The notes under the pieces were generated by a model. It did no database searches. It was given only the letters and a program-made list of their open reading frames with translations, and was not told where the DNA came from. Source: Isoperla grammatica (taxonomy: Eukaryota; Arthropoda; Insecta; Plecoptera; Perlodidae). From it: a stretch of 64,000 nucleotides of DNA. Below, piece by piece: positions 11,362 to 24,431 of this stretch. A program made the position numbers and the translations under genes. The stretch's first letter is position 1. Each line of letters opens with the position of its first letter. The stretch lies in NCBI GenBank assembly GCA_945910005.1, contig OX246745.1, positions 36,248,188-36,312,187 of the forward strand, read 5' to 3'.

Positions 11362-12282
11362 TACTGTCAGTGGTGCACGTTGAAGGATGATTTTATTTTA
11401 GAACTGTATTCTTTATTGTGCAATGTGTGTCATTATTGTCTGGGTTCATCCTACTTCCTATGAAGTGACATGAAATAGAAGTATCCTGTAATTGTAATCA
11501 TACATTAACATAGTTTATTATCATAATTGCTATATAGAAATGATAGTTGAACGTGACATCAAGTGTCTTTAGCATAGTAAATGGATGTGCTGATGCTGAA
11601 GCTGAAGTACTGAGGCGACACGACACTGCATATCGCGTGCTCTAAATATATGTATTATTAATATGATTTTAAATTGTACTTTGTATAACATTTTGTTACT
11701 TAAAATTAATGTATATTACCTTTAATGCAAACTGTGCAAATAAAATGCAATGTGATTCACTCGTGATATACTCATAAATGAAATAGCTACAATACGATAC
11801 AAAATGAAATAATACTACTGCAATGCATCGACGTCCGCAGGAGGGGAGGGGGGGGGGGAGAAGGGGGCATTCGCTCGCCCTCCCCCCCCCCTGGAAACTC
11901 AAAATCATCAATGTTTTATTTGTTTTTACTTCTTCGTTTTTCTTTAAAAGTAAACATTCGAAAATTAATGTTTTATTTTATATCTATATGAGAAGTGGTG
12001 GACTGGCCTTCATAGTCCCATTGTGCTTCTATGAAATGGTAGCGATCACCTTCGGGACATCACTAATTGTCGACTTTACTTTTCTACATTAATTGGCTAC
12101 ATTAATTAACTTCATTAATTGGACATTACTAATTAACAAGTGAGGGCGGTGATAAGTGACAACATTACAATTACTTCCGCTAACATTCTTGAATTGCACT
12201 TTTCTCTTGAAAACGTTACACAAGATCAAGATTATAAGTGGCTAATAACCAACATCAGTGGCACCGGAACAGGGGGGCAGCA
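11362..12282. other. Unassigned sequence with G/C runs
   Basis: G- and C-runs lie at about 11843-11859 and 11881-11891. Repeated ATTAATTGG-type words lie at 12088-12135. No gene was supported. Confidence 0.5.
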
Positions 12283-12308
12283 CCCCCCCCCCCCCCCCCC
12301 CCCCCCCC
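12283..12308. repeat. Poly-C run of 26
   Basis: Uninterrupted C from 12283 to 12308, preceded by CAGTGGCACCGGAACAGG. That context resembles the G/C-rich ends of the CAGTGGC-type transposon at 13314. Confidence 0.9.
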
Positions 12309-13305
12309 TAGAAGTAGAGAATTCTGCTAATATTCAGTGCTCAAAGATGTAAAATACTATTGTTTTATTAACATATCTTACTACAGTCCTGTATGTGCTT
12401 TTAAAAGCTCCCGCAGACGAGGTAGCGAAACACATTCTTCTTCGAAATCTAAAGGTGTGAGATCTTTTGCACGTGCATGCCATTATTTGTTGCACTGGTT
12501 GCACTGAATACTTTTGTAGGAATATGAGGAATATGACAGAACTAGACACCGTGTCAGTAATAATACAGTGTTGATTTGAAGTGTTACTTTTTAGTGGTAC
12601 AAGTAGTAGTAGTCATAGGATGTGCGCATGATTTGGTGTAACAATCATTGCGCAATTAGTTTATTTGTATGCTGAATTTCCAGAGAATATTATTTCTACC
12701 TTTCTTGTTATTGTACACAGTGGCATAATAAGAGTTGCATCGGAATGCAGCCTAGCCATAGCCCCCCCTCCCCCCCTCTCGACCCCCCCCCCCAGTGGTT
12801 TAAGTGGGGCGGTATGAGCCGGTATGCATATCGTTACTAAAAATACCGATGGTATGTCATACCGGCACTAACATTTATCGATTTTAATTTTATGTGTATT
12901 TGCGATATATGTTGAACGTTTTGTTAGGCTTTGTATTTGCTCATCCAATGTGTTCATTTATAAATACATAAATGTTTCAACGTTTGGTTTTAAAGACCAG
13001 AGTATTATTTTAGAACGGGTCCTCCACACCCCGACCCCTCTTCCAAAGCCATTTGAACGTGTTCGTGACAAAGCAACCTAAAAAATTCCCTGCGTGGCAA
13101 AACTGGGGGGTCGTGCCCCCCCCCCCAAACTCCCCGGTTCCCCGCATTGTCTATACTTTACACTTGCAATCGTGCAATCGTAACTTCTCCGAGTCCTCTT
13201 TAAGCACTGACCCCCACCCTCCGTAATATATACTACACAACTATAATCACTCCGGCGGCTTAGGCAGAACCGTATACGTCGAAAACACGCGCTTGACGCA
13301 CGTCA
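12309..13305. other. Unassigned sequence with several C-runs
   Basis: C-runs at about 12765-12793 and 13117-13127 sit in text like AACTGGGGGGTCGTGCCC. They look like decayed transposon ends, but no matching partner end was found. Confidence 0.45.
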
Positions 13306-13458
13306 CCTTCATGCAGTGGCATATCCAAGGCCCCCCATGCCCCCCCCCAAAAAAAAAGTACACGGAGAGAAGGAACCGTTTCCAATCTTAGGGGCGCCTG
13401 TGTCAAGACTTGATAAAGAAAGTCGATATCCCATGATTCATAGCCGTATTCAATAAGA

Positions 13459-13738
13459 ATAATATTACATGAAAAAAATATTTTTTTTTAAAAAACAACG
13501 CTTATATTTAAATGCACTAAAAAGTAAAAAATAAATATTCGCCCAACAAATTTTTGCCTCACTCACATTGACATAGATTGCAGTATTCTGCTGTTTATGC
13601 AGGGAAAGCGCCCAACGCTTTTATTTTCCGAGTGAGGCAAAAATTTGTTGGGCGAATATTTATTTTTTACTTTTTAGTGCATTTAAATATAAGCGTTGTT
13701 TTTAAAAAAATATATTTTTTTCATGTAATATTATTTTA
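13459..13738. repeat. Near-perfect hairpin, ~107-bp arms, ~63-bp loop
   Basis: The left arm (13459-13568) ends CAACAAATTTTTGCCTCACT. The right arm (13632-13738) begins GAGTGAGGCAAAAATTTGTT and mirrors the rest through GCATTTAAATATAAGCG. Differences are mainly in the A/T runs. The high arm identity suggests a recent origin or ongoing arm-to-arm correction. Confidence 0.9.
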
Positions 13739-13759
13739 TACTTTTTAGTCAAAGAATCT

Positions 13760-15110
13760 TGCAATCGAATATATATCGAATATCGATTGATTAATTAATT
13801 ATGATAGTTTAATTGATTATTTAGTAAATATGACAATTGATTCATGTATTGTCATTAAGAATACGTCTGTGTGCAAACTTTCAGCTCAATTCGACGTTCG
13901 AAAGTGAGTGTTTTATCGATCCCCATATAAAACATCAATTAATTAATTATGATGGCTTAATTGATTATTTAGTAAATATGACAAACAATTGATTCATGTA
14001 TTGTCATTAAGAATACGCCTGTGTGAAAACTTTCAACTCGATTCGACGTTGGAAAATGAGTGAAACATCGATTCCCATATAAAACATTAATTAATTATGA
14101 TGAATTAACTGACTATTTTTAGTAAATATGACAATTGATACGTGTATTGTCATTAAGAATACGTCTGTGTGAAAACTTTCAGCTCAATTAACATCGATTC
14201 CCATATAAAACATTAATTAATTATGATGAATAAATTGAATATTAAGTAAATATGACAATTGATTCGTGTATTGTCATTAAAAATACGTATGTGTGAAAAC
14301 GTTCAGCTCAATTCAACGTTGGAAAGTGGGTGTAATATCGATTTCCATATAAAACATCAATTAATTAATTAATTATGATAAATTAATTGATTATTTAGTT
14401 AATATGACAATTGATTCGTGTATGTTTATTAAGAACACGTCTGTGTGAAAACTTTTAACTCGATTTGACGTTGGGAAGTGGGTTAAACATCGATTCCCAC
14501 ATAAAACATCAGTTAATTAATTATGATGAATTAATTGATTATTTAGTTAATATGACACATGATTCGTGTGAAGTCATTAAGAATACGTCTGTGTAAAAAC
14601 TTTCAGTTCGATTTGACGTTGGGAAGTGGGTTTGTACATCGATTTCCATATAAAACATTAATTAATTAATTATGATAAATTAATTGACGGTTTAGTAAAT
14701 ATGAGAATTGATTCGTGTATTGTCTCTAAAAGTACGTCTGTGTGAAAGCTTTCAATTCGATTGGACGTTGAAAAGTGGGTTAAACATCGATTTCCATATA
14801 AAACATGAATTAATTAATTATGATGAATAAATTGACAATTTTTTAAATATGACAGTTGATTCATGTATTGTCATTTGAAATACGTCTGTGTACAAAATTT
14901 CAGCTTGGTCGGACATTTAAAAGTAGGTGAAATATCGATTCAAAGATTCATCGATTTCCATGTAAAACATTAATTAATTTATTATGATAAATTAATTGAC
15001 AATTTAGTAAATATGACAGTTGATTCATGTATTGTCATCAAGAATACGTCTGTGTAAAAACTTTCAGCTTGATCGGACATCTATAAGTAGGTGGAATATC
15101 GATTCAAAGA
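13760..15110. repeat. ~150-bp degenerate satellite, about 8-9 copies
   Basis: CCATATAAAACAT-type words occur near 13923, 14074, 14203, 14346, 14497, 14647, 14794 and 14958, so spacing is 129-164 bp. Each unit also has AATTAATTATGATGAATTAA, GTATTGTCATTAAGAATACG and a GTGAAAACTTTCAGCTC motif. Divergence is much greater than in the minisatellites elsewhere in the window, so this array is older. Confidence 0.85.
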
Positions 15111-15379
15111 TTCCGTCCAGACAAACAAGGCAAGTTAATATAAGCGTTGTAAAAAGAAAATATAAGAATAATAAAGAACAACGAATAAGAATAAGAAACC
15201 TACTCTATGACATTATACGATTGTTCACAGGCGTTTAAAACGTCACTTGTGAAAAACAAAAACGCCTTTGGCGAAAAGGCCCCAGGCGGCTGGTGCTTTC
15301 GCCCTAGACCCCTTTCTGGTTGGGATGTTCGACTCCCCCCCCCCCATGGTCAATTCTCGGATATGCCACTGCCTTCACT

Positions 15380-17257
15380 AGCAAGATTAACTTCCGGCGC
15401 TACTGACCAACATGCAGCTTCGTAACAACTAAACACCGAATTAAAAAAAAGTTTCAAATAATATTTTAACCCTACGGCTATTATAGAATACCAATTAAAT
15501 AATTATTACTTAATTCGTTTTCCTACTGACAACGTAATGTTTGAAATATTGGAAATTTTGTTAATGCAGATTTTAGTTCTTATGAAACTTAATGTTGGTA
15601 GTATAATGTGTATTGTGTTTGACCAGACACAGAAAGTAAATACTGAAAACGTTTTGTTTTATTGTGCAGTATTTCAAGTCAAAACTCACCTTTCCCCAAA
15701 ATCCTTTAAATAACTGTGGCAGTACCTGTTGCCCAATCAGATAAGACACGTGTAACTTTTAAATAAAACATGTACGGTCATCTACACTCTACACTACAGC
15801 AACAAAGGTGTTGCGTTTTCGATTTTAAACACATTCGTCATACACTTCATACAGTTTTCATACATCTCTCGGGTGTCAAAACGAAATAGCTACTTCCATA
15901 AGTTACTGCGTATCAATAACACACATAATTAACGGGCAATATGTTTAATAAAATGCAAAAGTCAAAACAGTTAGTTCATGATATGAATTTGGGAACAATT
16001 TAGGGTTCGATTTGTATAAAATTTGAGTCGGTGTGGCTGTCAAGATTGCTGATGTTATGACTTGAACTGTGTTCTCCTGGATAAGAGTGGACCCCTAGAC
16101 CCCGTCAGCTACCTCGCTCAGCCCAACATTTAGGTCTGCTCTTTCCATCCAAAAAGATTTTTCCTTTAGAGTCGTTGTATTTTCATATTTTTATTTTTAC
16201 AGCCGAGGCTGAAGGTAAGCCGGAAATTCGATCGGAGGTTTTGGGTGGGATTGGCGGCTAGGAGGTGGTTAGGGGTGGTTGGGGGGGGGGGTAAAGCGGG
16301 GGAGGGGCTAGTCTGTTCCCTTCGTAACGAGCTGCACTGTCGCTAATGTTGTGTTAATAAGGTTGTTGCCATTTGGGAACAAGGCGGAGGTTTGTGATGC
16401 TACGTTACCATCAATACGGCAACGCCGGAATTTGTTAAACCACCACATAAATACGACGCCATTTGATGACTGATGGCTTCAGTCTTAAAACAAATGCTGA
16501 AAATCTATCAATATATCATTGGTAAATTTTTGTTATAATCGATACTGTGCACCCTATGAGGACATTTTAAGTTGACCTGCGTGTATGATATGGGCTGTAG
16601 ATAAGGATCTGACATTGTAACTTGTATAACTGTAAGTTACTTCTACTTACCCAAGGGAAGTGGGGGCCATGTCCGCAGAGCCGGCACCACCACCAATCCA
16701 GCTTCCAGCGCTGATTCGAATGATTTATTAAATCACAAGACGGACGGATGTGCGATTATTAATGAGGTCTGTTGCCTCCATGCCCGGGTTCTTGTAGTCG
16801 TTAATCCTGCACAAGACTGCGTTGCTCAACACAGATTTATGCGTGTATGCGTCCTGCCGGTTGTCAGTTAGGCCCTCACTCGTCCTATGATGGACGACTT
16901 GGATTCATGATAAATAGTGCACGGATTGCAACTTTGCTATACTAAAGAAATCATATGGTCGGCTACATAACTTTAGATTCTGATTGGGGAAGCTACACAT
17001 TGGAAATACATCACACGACATAATATCTTCGCATCTACATATTATATACATCTAAATATAGGTCGGTGTTAGTGTTAGTTCTATAAACTTCCTGCAAGGG
17101 AAACTGCCTAATGTACTATTGAAGTAACACCCCCCCCACCCCCCCCCCCCCACGACGCCGGGGGGTCACATTTAATGATGTTTTTAAATAAAACATCACA
17201 CGAACAGTAATCACGGCCATGAAAAAATTAAAGAACACTCACTAAGTGCGTAAATTT
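15380..17257. other. Unassigned sequence with G- and C-runs
   Basis: A G-run lies at about 16279-16289 and a C-rich run at about 17130-17151. No reading frame, RNA gene or clear transposon pair was supported. Confidence 0.5.
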
Positions 17258-17681
17258 TCGAGATCGTCCGCTCTCTTCCTCAGACGCATGGGCACCGCCT
17301 CTCCGTCGGTATATGTCACTAGGCCGCAGTGCGTTCACAGTGGTGATCGTCCGCTCTCTTCCTCAGACGCAAGGGCACCGCCTCTCCGTCGGTATATGTC
17401 ACTAGGCCGCAGTGCGTTCACAGTGGTGATCGTCCGCTCTCTTCCTCAGACGCAAGGGCACCGCCTCTCCGTCGGTATATGTCACTAGGCCGCAGTGCGT
17501 TCACAGTGGTGATCGTCCGCTCTCTTCCTCAGACGCAAGGGCACCGCCTCTCCGTCGGTATATGTCACTAGGCCGCAGTGCGTTCACAGTGGTGATCGTC
17601 CGCTCTCTTCCTCAGACGCAAGGGCACCGCCTCTCCGTCGGTATATGTCACTAGGCCGCAGTGCGTTCACAGTGGTGATCG
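17258..17681. repeat. 83-bp minisatellite, about 5 copies
   Basis: Exact 83-bp spacing (TGGTGATCGT at 17341, 17424, 17507). Units contain GATCGTCCGCTCTCTTCCTC and ACTAGGCCGCAGTGCG. Copies are almost identical; the first has CATGGGCACC where later ones have CAAGGGCACC. The uniformity suggests recent expansion. Confidence 0.97.
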
Positions 17682-17895
17682 TTCACGATTTGGGAACTTA
17701 TGAAAATTAAGTTTTGTCACTCCGTCTGCTAAAACTCGTTTTTCTGAGCGATTTCTACAACCGAAAACAGAACATTCAGTCATTGTTCAACCACACACAT
17801 ACTGTCATATCACGCTTACACACGCATATCAGACTAAAGTTACAACGATACACTTACACGAGCATGTGTACGGACACCTTTGTATACTTGTCGTA

Positions 17896-18035
17896 CAACA
17901 TCTTCGGTAATGCTTCCGTCACGGGTGGGTGAGCGGCAGCCAACCAGCGGCCGTGGCTAATTCAAATACCTGCTCGGGTTGGTCGAGACCGTTAACACGT
18001 CATTGATTGATGACGAAAGCATTACCGAAGTTGTT
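17896..18035. mobile_element. 140-bp hairpin MITE, copy 1
   Basis: The left end TTCGGTAATGCTTCCGTCA is mirrored by TGACGAAAGCATTACCGAA at the right. The inner loop has GCCAACCAGC versus GGTTGGTCG. The inner end motif TGCTTTCGTCA is shared with the MITE at 24251, so the two may be one family. Confidence 0.75.
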
Positions 18036-19544
18036 CAAGCAGTGGCTTCGGCACGCGGGGTGCGTGACTGTGGGGGGGGGGGGGGGGGGGGAAGGGGCGG
18101 GCGCCCTATACAGGAAACTAGAAGTCCGTATGACTTCGCGTTTTCATTGTTGTGATTCAAACAGAAACACAAATGTTTACGTAAAAACCCATTTGTTCAG
18201 TGTATCTTTAACAAATCGATTTTAGTCGATCTTGGCATTTAGTTGGTTAGTTTTGTAGGCTCTTTGCAGAGTGCTAATTTAAATCACACTTCTCAGTTTA
18301 AGATTTAAAGTTTTTTTTTATCAAACAGGTATTACTTTTGATTTTTATTACGTCCGATTCATTTTGGAAGTCTTCTGAAACAAAATGTTTCACACGCTAT
18401 ACTACTGACCTTATCTCGCTCGGGGATTTTTCATATTTCGGAAAATGATTGTAAGCGTACAACCGTACAACCCTGAACTTTCACTTAGCCTACTATTTCG
18501 TGATACTCCTTAACCCGAACCCAATGCATGCTAGTGCAGTCCTGACCGTTCCGCTCGCCCCGACTGTCCTCGCGGGTCGTCCTGCTCAGCCTGGCCTGGT
18601 GACGTCAGAGCCGAGGGGGGAGCTTTAAACAATCGGCTGTAACTACTGAACGACTTTACCAAGAATCATGAAACATTCAGAAAACGCATTTAAAAAGATG
18701 AATGTGTAATTCTGTGGGAAAGGCTCATTTTCACATTTCTTTGGATTTCGAATCCTTTTATTTAAAACTAGAAAAATATCAAGAGCAATGCAAATGGAGT
18801 AAGGTAAAGTAAGAATCAGTATGGGGTTTATTTTCCTCAGAGACAAATTTTATCTCAGAAGAAAATCACCTTCGTCAAATACTTAGTAAAATGAATAACT
18901 TACCGATAATATGGTGGTTTTTATTCAAGCACTGATTCAAGCACTGTTTGAATTGAAAGTAAAGTTCCTTAATTTTACTCGGAAGGAATGAGAACGAAAT
19001 GACATATTGATAATATTTTACCCCCTCCCTCCAACTTCGACTGACCCAAACCTTGAGTTGAGTCGGGACTCAGATGTGCTGTGGTTAGGGTCTCGGAATA
19101 CTTGAGACCATAATTGTAGTTCTCCGTTGTAGTCCTGTGTACGGTCACATCTGACTATCATTATCAGAATGTAGGACGAAATCAGCCACCATGCCTTATG
19201 TCACTGCAAACAGCTTGCGTCAGAGCAGCGTAGTCGGTACTCGGTAGTACCGTAGAGCTATCGAGACCTTTTTCCTTATAAATCATGGCGGACTGAGTTC
19301 TGCCACAAACTCTATGGTTTGGTGTATTTTTAACTTGTTAAAACATATATCATTACTAAACGCTTCATACTATAATATTGAATTAATTAACGTTATCACT
19401 TACACAATACAGTTACTCGTTTTATTTACTAACATTTTTGTTGTACGTGTTATATGGTTTCATTTTACATAACGAGTATCCATTGCGTCAAAAAGACAAG
19501 TGACAGTGGTTATGAACATTCTACTACAGCCTACTGAATGTTTT
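18036..19544. other. Unassigned sequence with a 20-G run
   Basis: A run of 20 G fills 18072-18091. The remainder has only short unsupported frames. Confidence 0.5.
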
Positions 19545-20262
19545 CTGTGACTGTTGCTACTCCAAACTCTTTGGACTGCAACAAGGAAATACCATTGGCT
19601 GCTACCATCCTAGCCTCAAAACAAGCGTCTCTGTGACTGTTACACATGGCTTCAACAGTGCTACTCCAAACTCTTTGGACTGCAACAAGGAAATACCATT
19701 GGCTGCTACCATCCTAGCCTCAAAACAAGCGTCTCTGTGACTGTTACACATGGCTTCAAAAGAGCTACTCCAAACTATTTGGACTACAACAAGGAAATAC
19801 CATTGGCTGCTACCATCCTAGCCTCAAAACAAGCGTCTCTGTGACTGTTACACATGGCTTCAAAAGAGCTACTCCAAACTCTTTGGACTGCAACAAGGAA
19901 ATACCATTGGCTGCTACCATCCTAGCCTCAAAACAAGCGTCTCTGTGACTGTTACACATGGCTTCAACAGTGCTACTCCAAACTCTTTGGACTGCAACAA
20001 GGAAATACCATTGGCTGCTACCATCCTAGCCTCAAAACAAGCGTCTCTGTGACTGTTACACATGGCTTCAACAGTGCTACTCCAAACTCTTTGGACTGCA
20101 ACAAGGAAACACCATTGGCTGCTACCATCCTAGCCTCAAAACAAGCGTCTCTGTGACTGTTACACATGGCTTCAACAGTGCTACTCCAAACTCTTTGGAC
20201 TGCAACAAGGAAATACCATTGGCTGCTACCATCCTAGCATCAAAACAAGCGTATTTGTTACT
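19545..20262. repeat. 104-bp minisatellite, about 7 copies
   Basis: TGACTGTTACACATGGC recurs every 104 bp (19634, 19738 and so on). The unit holds a perfect inverted repeat TCCAAA-CTC-TTTGGA. The first copy lacks part of the unit and the last diverges after AAACAAGCGT. Variant AAAAGAGCTACT marks two adjacent copies. Confidence 0.96.
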
Positions 20263-21560
20263 GTTACTATTTACAAGTTTTGGGCGACAAATATCAGGAA
20301 TAGCCCCCCTGCACCCCTATTCTGTAACTTTTTTTCGTTGGTCCTGATATGGTTTCTGCCTGAATTCGACCTTGTTAGGATGATTGTGATTTTATATCTG
20401 TTTTGGTGCCCATTTCCGCCTGAATCCATTTCCGTGGTCCTGATATGGTTTCAGTAGCTATTTTTACTAGTGAAACGAAATCAGCCGTAATTAAGCATGG
20501 ATAATAACTGTTTACGCGTGATATTGTACTGCAAACTGCATTCAATAATTATGTTCTATTATAATGTTCATAAAGTTTCATAAAGTTACATTAAGTTTAT
20601 AAAGTTTCAAGTTTTAGCAGTGCTCAATACAGCCAACCTCAAAATATGATACTTTTGACTTTGAGGGTTTATCGCGTATCTCAAAAACATAAATTAAAAT
20701 TCTTCACATATAGGTTTATAATATACCTATTAACTAATACTTTACAAAGTGGAGAAATATATACGACATATTATAGATACAGTAACAATATAGTATTGAA
20801 ATTGTTTGATTTAAATCGAATACAATAATTTTTGGCATCCCCTTTTGAAGACTGCCTGAGACATTAATAATATTTAGCTCAAAATAGTTGCATAAATTAC
20901 GTTTTAAATGATACGTCTGCCGGACAGAATGAGCCTCACGACAGGCAGAGTTACAATGGGGCCGAGGCCTGATGATTACGGTGTAGTACGTAATTGCATA
21001 ATTAATAATTCAAACAAAATTAAATTTTCCTACGATTAACACACTTTGAAAAGTGACGAGAGGAGAAATGCTACAACCCAACTTTTGAACCATTCCCATT
21101 TTTATAATTTCCAACGAAACAACATTAATAACCATCTCGTCGTCATGTAGAACGTTTCAGGGTGTCAAACATAACGGTGACAAGTTGATTACATTAGGCA
21201 AGCCTCGTGGAGCGGTGGAGCATGGGTCGCAGCTCAAGAGGAGCTGACGTACAGCGACTCGACACCGCCGCGCAAGCGCCACAGAACACCCTAGTTAAAA
21301 TAACTACATTTCGATATTAACACATTTTTCAGCTCGTTTCCGTGACAAACCCAGTGACAGCTTGATTTCCTCCTCTCCTCTCCCCTCACACCCCCCACCC
21401 TTCATATCTTCTATATCTGTGACCGTGCTAGATTCATGTATACGGTAAAAGTTTTACGTAAAGGGGACAAACTGTCGGCTATGATCGATAAACCAGCCAG
21501 GAGGGGGGAGGGGGGGGGGGGGGGTTTAGAGATCAAACATCGAACAATCGTTATGTTCTG
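20263..21560. other. Unassigned sequence
   Basis: AT-rich, with a G-run at about 21508-21524. A GC-rich patch at 21200-21290 shows no recognisable gene. Confidence 0.5.
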
Positions 21561-22690
21561 CAGGGCGATTCTCTAAGGTCCATGGTAAGTTTAACACCCG
21601 TTTTGGACGTTACGAGCCATACCGCATTGAGTTAGCGATTCTCTACCGTGTTTTATCGACAAAGACCGTTACCACCTAGGTTAAAAGTAGCGCGCTCCAT
21701 ACCCCTGCCTTTAGACGTGCGATAAGAAAACATGGCGGACCTTTCAAGCCGTCTCATGTTCACTTCAGTTTTTGAACCAATTGATTATAGAAATTTGTTG
21801 TGTGTATCGATACAAATGTACGATATTTATATTTAAAAATAGATATGTAAGTAAGAAAATACAATTTGTAATTTTGTTACAAAAGTCTAGAAGTAATTTT
21901 ATTATCATAACCCTACTTTTGTAGTCTGACCGTGCCGTCACGTCAATAGTAGAGTAGGCCTAGAACCCTAGTTTATTTAGGCCTAGTTCTAAGTTCAAGC
22001 ACTAGGCTCGTTTGATTTAGTTACACCTTTTGTACTTTTTGCACTCGCTCCATGTTATTTCATGGGATATATGGCAAAAAGTACAAAACTAAAAGGTGAC
22101 GGTAAATCAAACGAATCTAATGCTGCAATGATTGCAAAAAGTGCAGAAGGTGTCCGTAAATCAAACGAACCTTTCCATTTATTCACGAGTTGTCATTGGT
22201 TAACTTTCTATAGTGCACACAGCCATCTCGAAAACATACACAAACTAATATATAACAGGCGCTGCTCTACTGCAACGGCCAATGATATTCAACAGCTATA
22301 GTAGGCTAGATGCGCAGCCTAGCAGCCACAAGCGTGTCATTTTGATGCCATCTTGAAATGGGCAAATAACACAGGCGGGAATAAGAGTTTCTAGTGCGAC
22401 TTTCTGCCATTGGCAGAGCTAGCAATACTAAAAGGTCCAAATTAGCATGTAAATTGCCCATTTCAAAATGGCTTCAAATCGCTACGCTTGCTACTCAGTG
22501 GAAGGTTGGGGGACTGGTGATATAGCCTACTATAGCTGATGAATATCATTGGCAACGGCTACGTCCTTTCGATACGGTTATCGAACGTTATGAAATGGTA
22601 GTTGGGAATCGCGCGGTAGCTTATTGTGTGGTAGGTTTAACACAGAGTCGTTAAAGTTAAATTTACCGCGTATCTTAGAGAATCGCCCTG
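21561..22690. mobile_element. CAGGGCGATTCTCTAAG-ended inverted-repeat element (~1.13 kb)
   Basis: The left end begins CAGGGCGATTCTCTAAGG at 21561. The right end, in reverse, reads CAGGGCGATTCTCTAAGAT, and both continue to a shared TAA(A/G)TTTAAC, giving ~35-bp terminal repeats. Inner arms also pair: TTTGATTTAGTTACACCTTT with AAAGGTGACGGTAAATCAAA, and GCTATAGTAGGC (22295-22306) with GCCTACTATAGC. There is no transposase frame. Confidence 0.75.
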
Positions 22691-24250
22691 CTGCAGCTCG
22701 CAGGTTTATCGCTATGACGATAAGGGCCTACAATAAGACAAAGTAGAAAATATTTTATAAACGTTGAAATAAGATATGTTTAAAGTTTTTAGAATATAAT
22801 TGAAATAAAATAAAAGTGTGGTTTCTATATTACGCACGACGAGTTATTTTAAGGAAGTGTATTCAATATGTCAGTCCGTTGTATGAAGCATCCTGTCAGT
22901 GATATTAATATGCACTTATAAAACATGTGCTATACTAGTTGACAAAGAATTGAAAATATTATAAGATGATATTATGTTTCTTATTTACACCATTATTAAA
23001 ATGTACACACATGTTAAAACATAATTACGGTACAATCTACATACTGATTGGAAAGTTTTCAAAATTTGTCTACCCAAATTTCTAGTGTTATCATGATATG
23101 ATCCACAAACACAATATGAATAAAACGCTTGAATTCGATTTGAATAAAAACAAAGTCATATAATGCCAGCGTTTTGTTACGAATATCGTTATGGATAATC
23201 TTGGACATTTGTATAAACAAATTTTGAAAACCAACAAGCAGTCTGTACCTTTAGAATATTGCATAGTAACTGTGTTAATTTCATCAGTGATGTAAATGAA
23301 AATATAATCATGTTTTTAATATGCTGGCAAATTGTACCCTCATAAATACATTTGTTTGTCGCTCGCTTTGTCCACTGTAATAAACGCCAATCATGTCAAC
23401 GAGCATTAGTGCTATGTAGATGCACCGCTTTAGATACAATCAGTCAGCAGTTATTGCATTCTGTCCACTCTTGATCCAGCTTGGATGGAGCGACAACCCC
23501 CCTCTCTCCACCCCAATCCCTCCGAAGTTACCCCACTGTACACATGTGTTTCAAGCACCTGCAATACTGAGTACTTTCTATGGAAGTAGTATGCTAAGTT
23601 AATATCATCCTTGGACTAAACGACGATATTGTGTACTACAAAGTTTCCCATATAAAAAGTATTCAGCAAACTCCGGGCTCAATTTCGTCGCTACCACAGC
23701 GACAATTTATTTCGTTTACTTGTAACAAGATTTGTCTTGAACTTGTCTGTCGCATTAATAACATAGCGTACGTTGCCGTTAAAAGTTGCATTTGCGCGTT
23801 GCAGTTGCTAACCGCACCCAGAGCGACAAATCTCTTCCACCAAGAGGCGATTATTTAACAAAAGAGAAACAACTTAAAAGATGTTATTTCCATGACAGAT
23901 AGCATTATTCAATGTTGCCAAGTCGATGTGCTTACAGGTGTATTGCTGGACTTCAAACTTTCTTTCAAATTTACAAACGGGAAGGACGAGTGACAAAAAA
24001 ATGTTTTGATGAATAACCGCGATGTGACAACTGTGCGGGAGGTTTGGTCATTTACAGGGGATAGACCCGCTTATTCCGCACGAGCGGTTAGGGATTTGTC
24101 GCTAGTTTGTGGTCAGCAGCTATATACCCGCACTGTTCGCTCTATTACATCTTGTATGCTATTCTCCTCTTAACACAATGGTAAACATTGTGTTTTTGTC
24201 GTTGTTGTTGTTATCGTCGTCGTCGTTGTTATAGTTGTCCCAAGATTACT
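22691..24250. other. Unassigned sequence
   Basis: AT-rich with no supported gene. A short GTTGTTGTT / GTCGTCGTCG tract lies at 24198-24232. Confidence 0.5.
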
Positions 24251-24376
24251 TTACACCTGCTTTCGTCACATCCGGGGCAGTCGTAGCCAACCGGCGAACC
24301 GTCCGAGACACACCAGCGCCAATACCGATCGCTGATTGGCTACGAACCAGTCGCTTGTGACGAAAGCATGTGTAAG
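24251..24376. mobile_element. 126-bp hairpin MITE, copy 2
   Basis: TTACACCTGCTTTCGTCACA at the left is mirrored by TGTGACGAAAGCATGTGTAA at the right. Inner GTAGCCAA pairs with TTGGCTAC. It shares TGCTTTCGTCA with the element at 17896-18035. Confidence 0.8.
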
Positions 24377-24431
24377 GTAGTCTTGGAACAACTATAGGTT
24401 GTCGTCCACAGTCCTTCAGGTGTTTGATAGA

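Larger units (their letters stand above)
13306..15379. mobile_element. CAGTGGCATATCC-ended DNA element carrying a hairpin and a satellite
   Basis: The left end CAGTGGCATATCC starts at 13314. Its exact reverse complement GGATATGCCACTG ends at 15371. C-runs lie just inside both ends. The flanks share CCTTCA (CCTTCATG at 13306-13313, CCTTCACT at 15372-15379; 6 of 8 match), compatible with an old 8-bp target duplication. There is no transposase. Inside are a long hairpin (13459-13738) and about eight ~150-bp repeats, so the element has trapped or grown a satellite. Confidence 0.7.

Noticed and set aside
11036..11463. Leu/Tyr/Ile repeat proteins
   Set aside because: Three frames of the same TATTA microsatellite.
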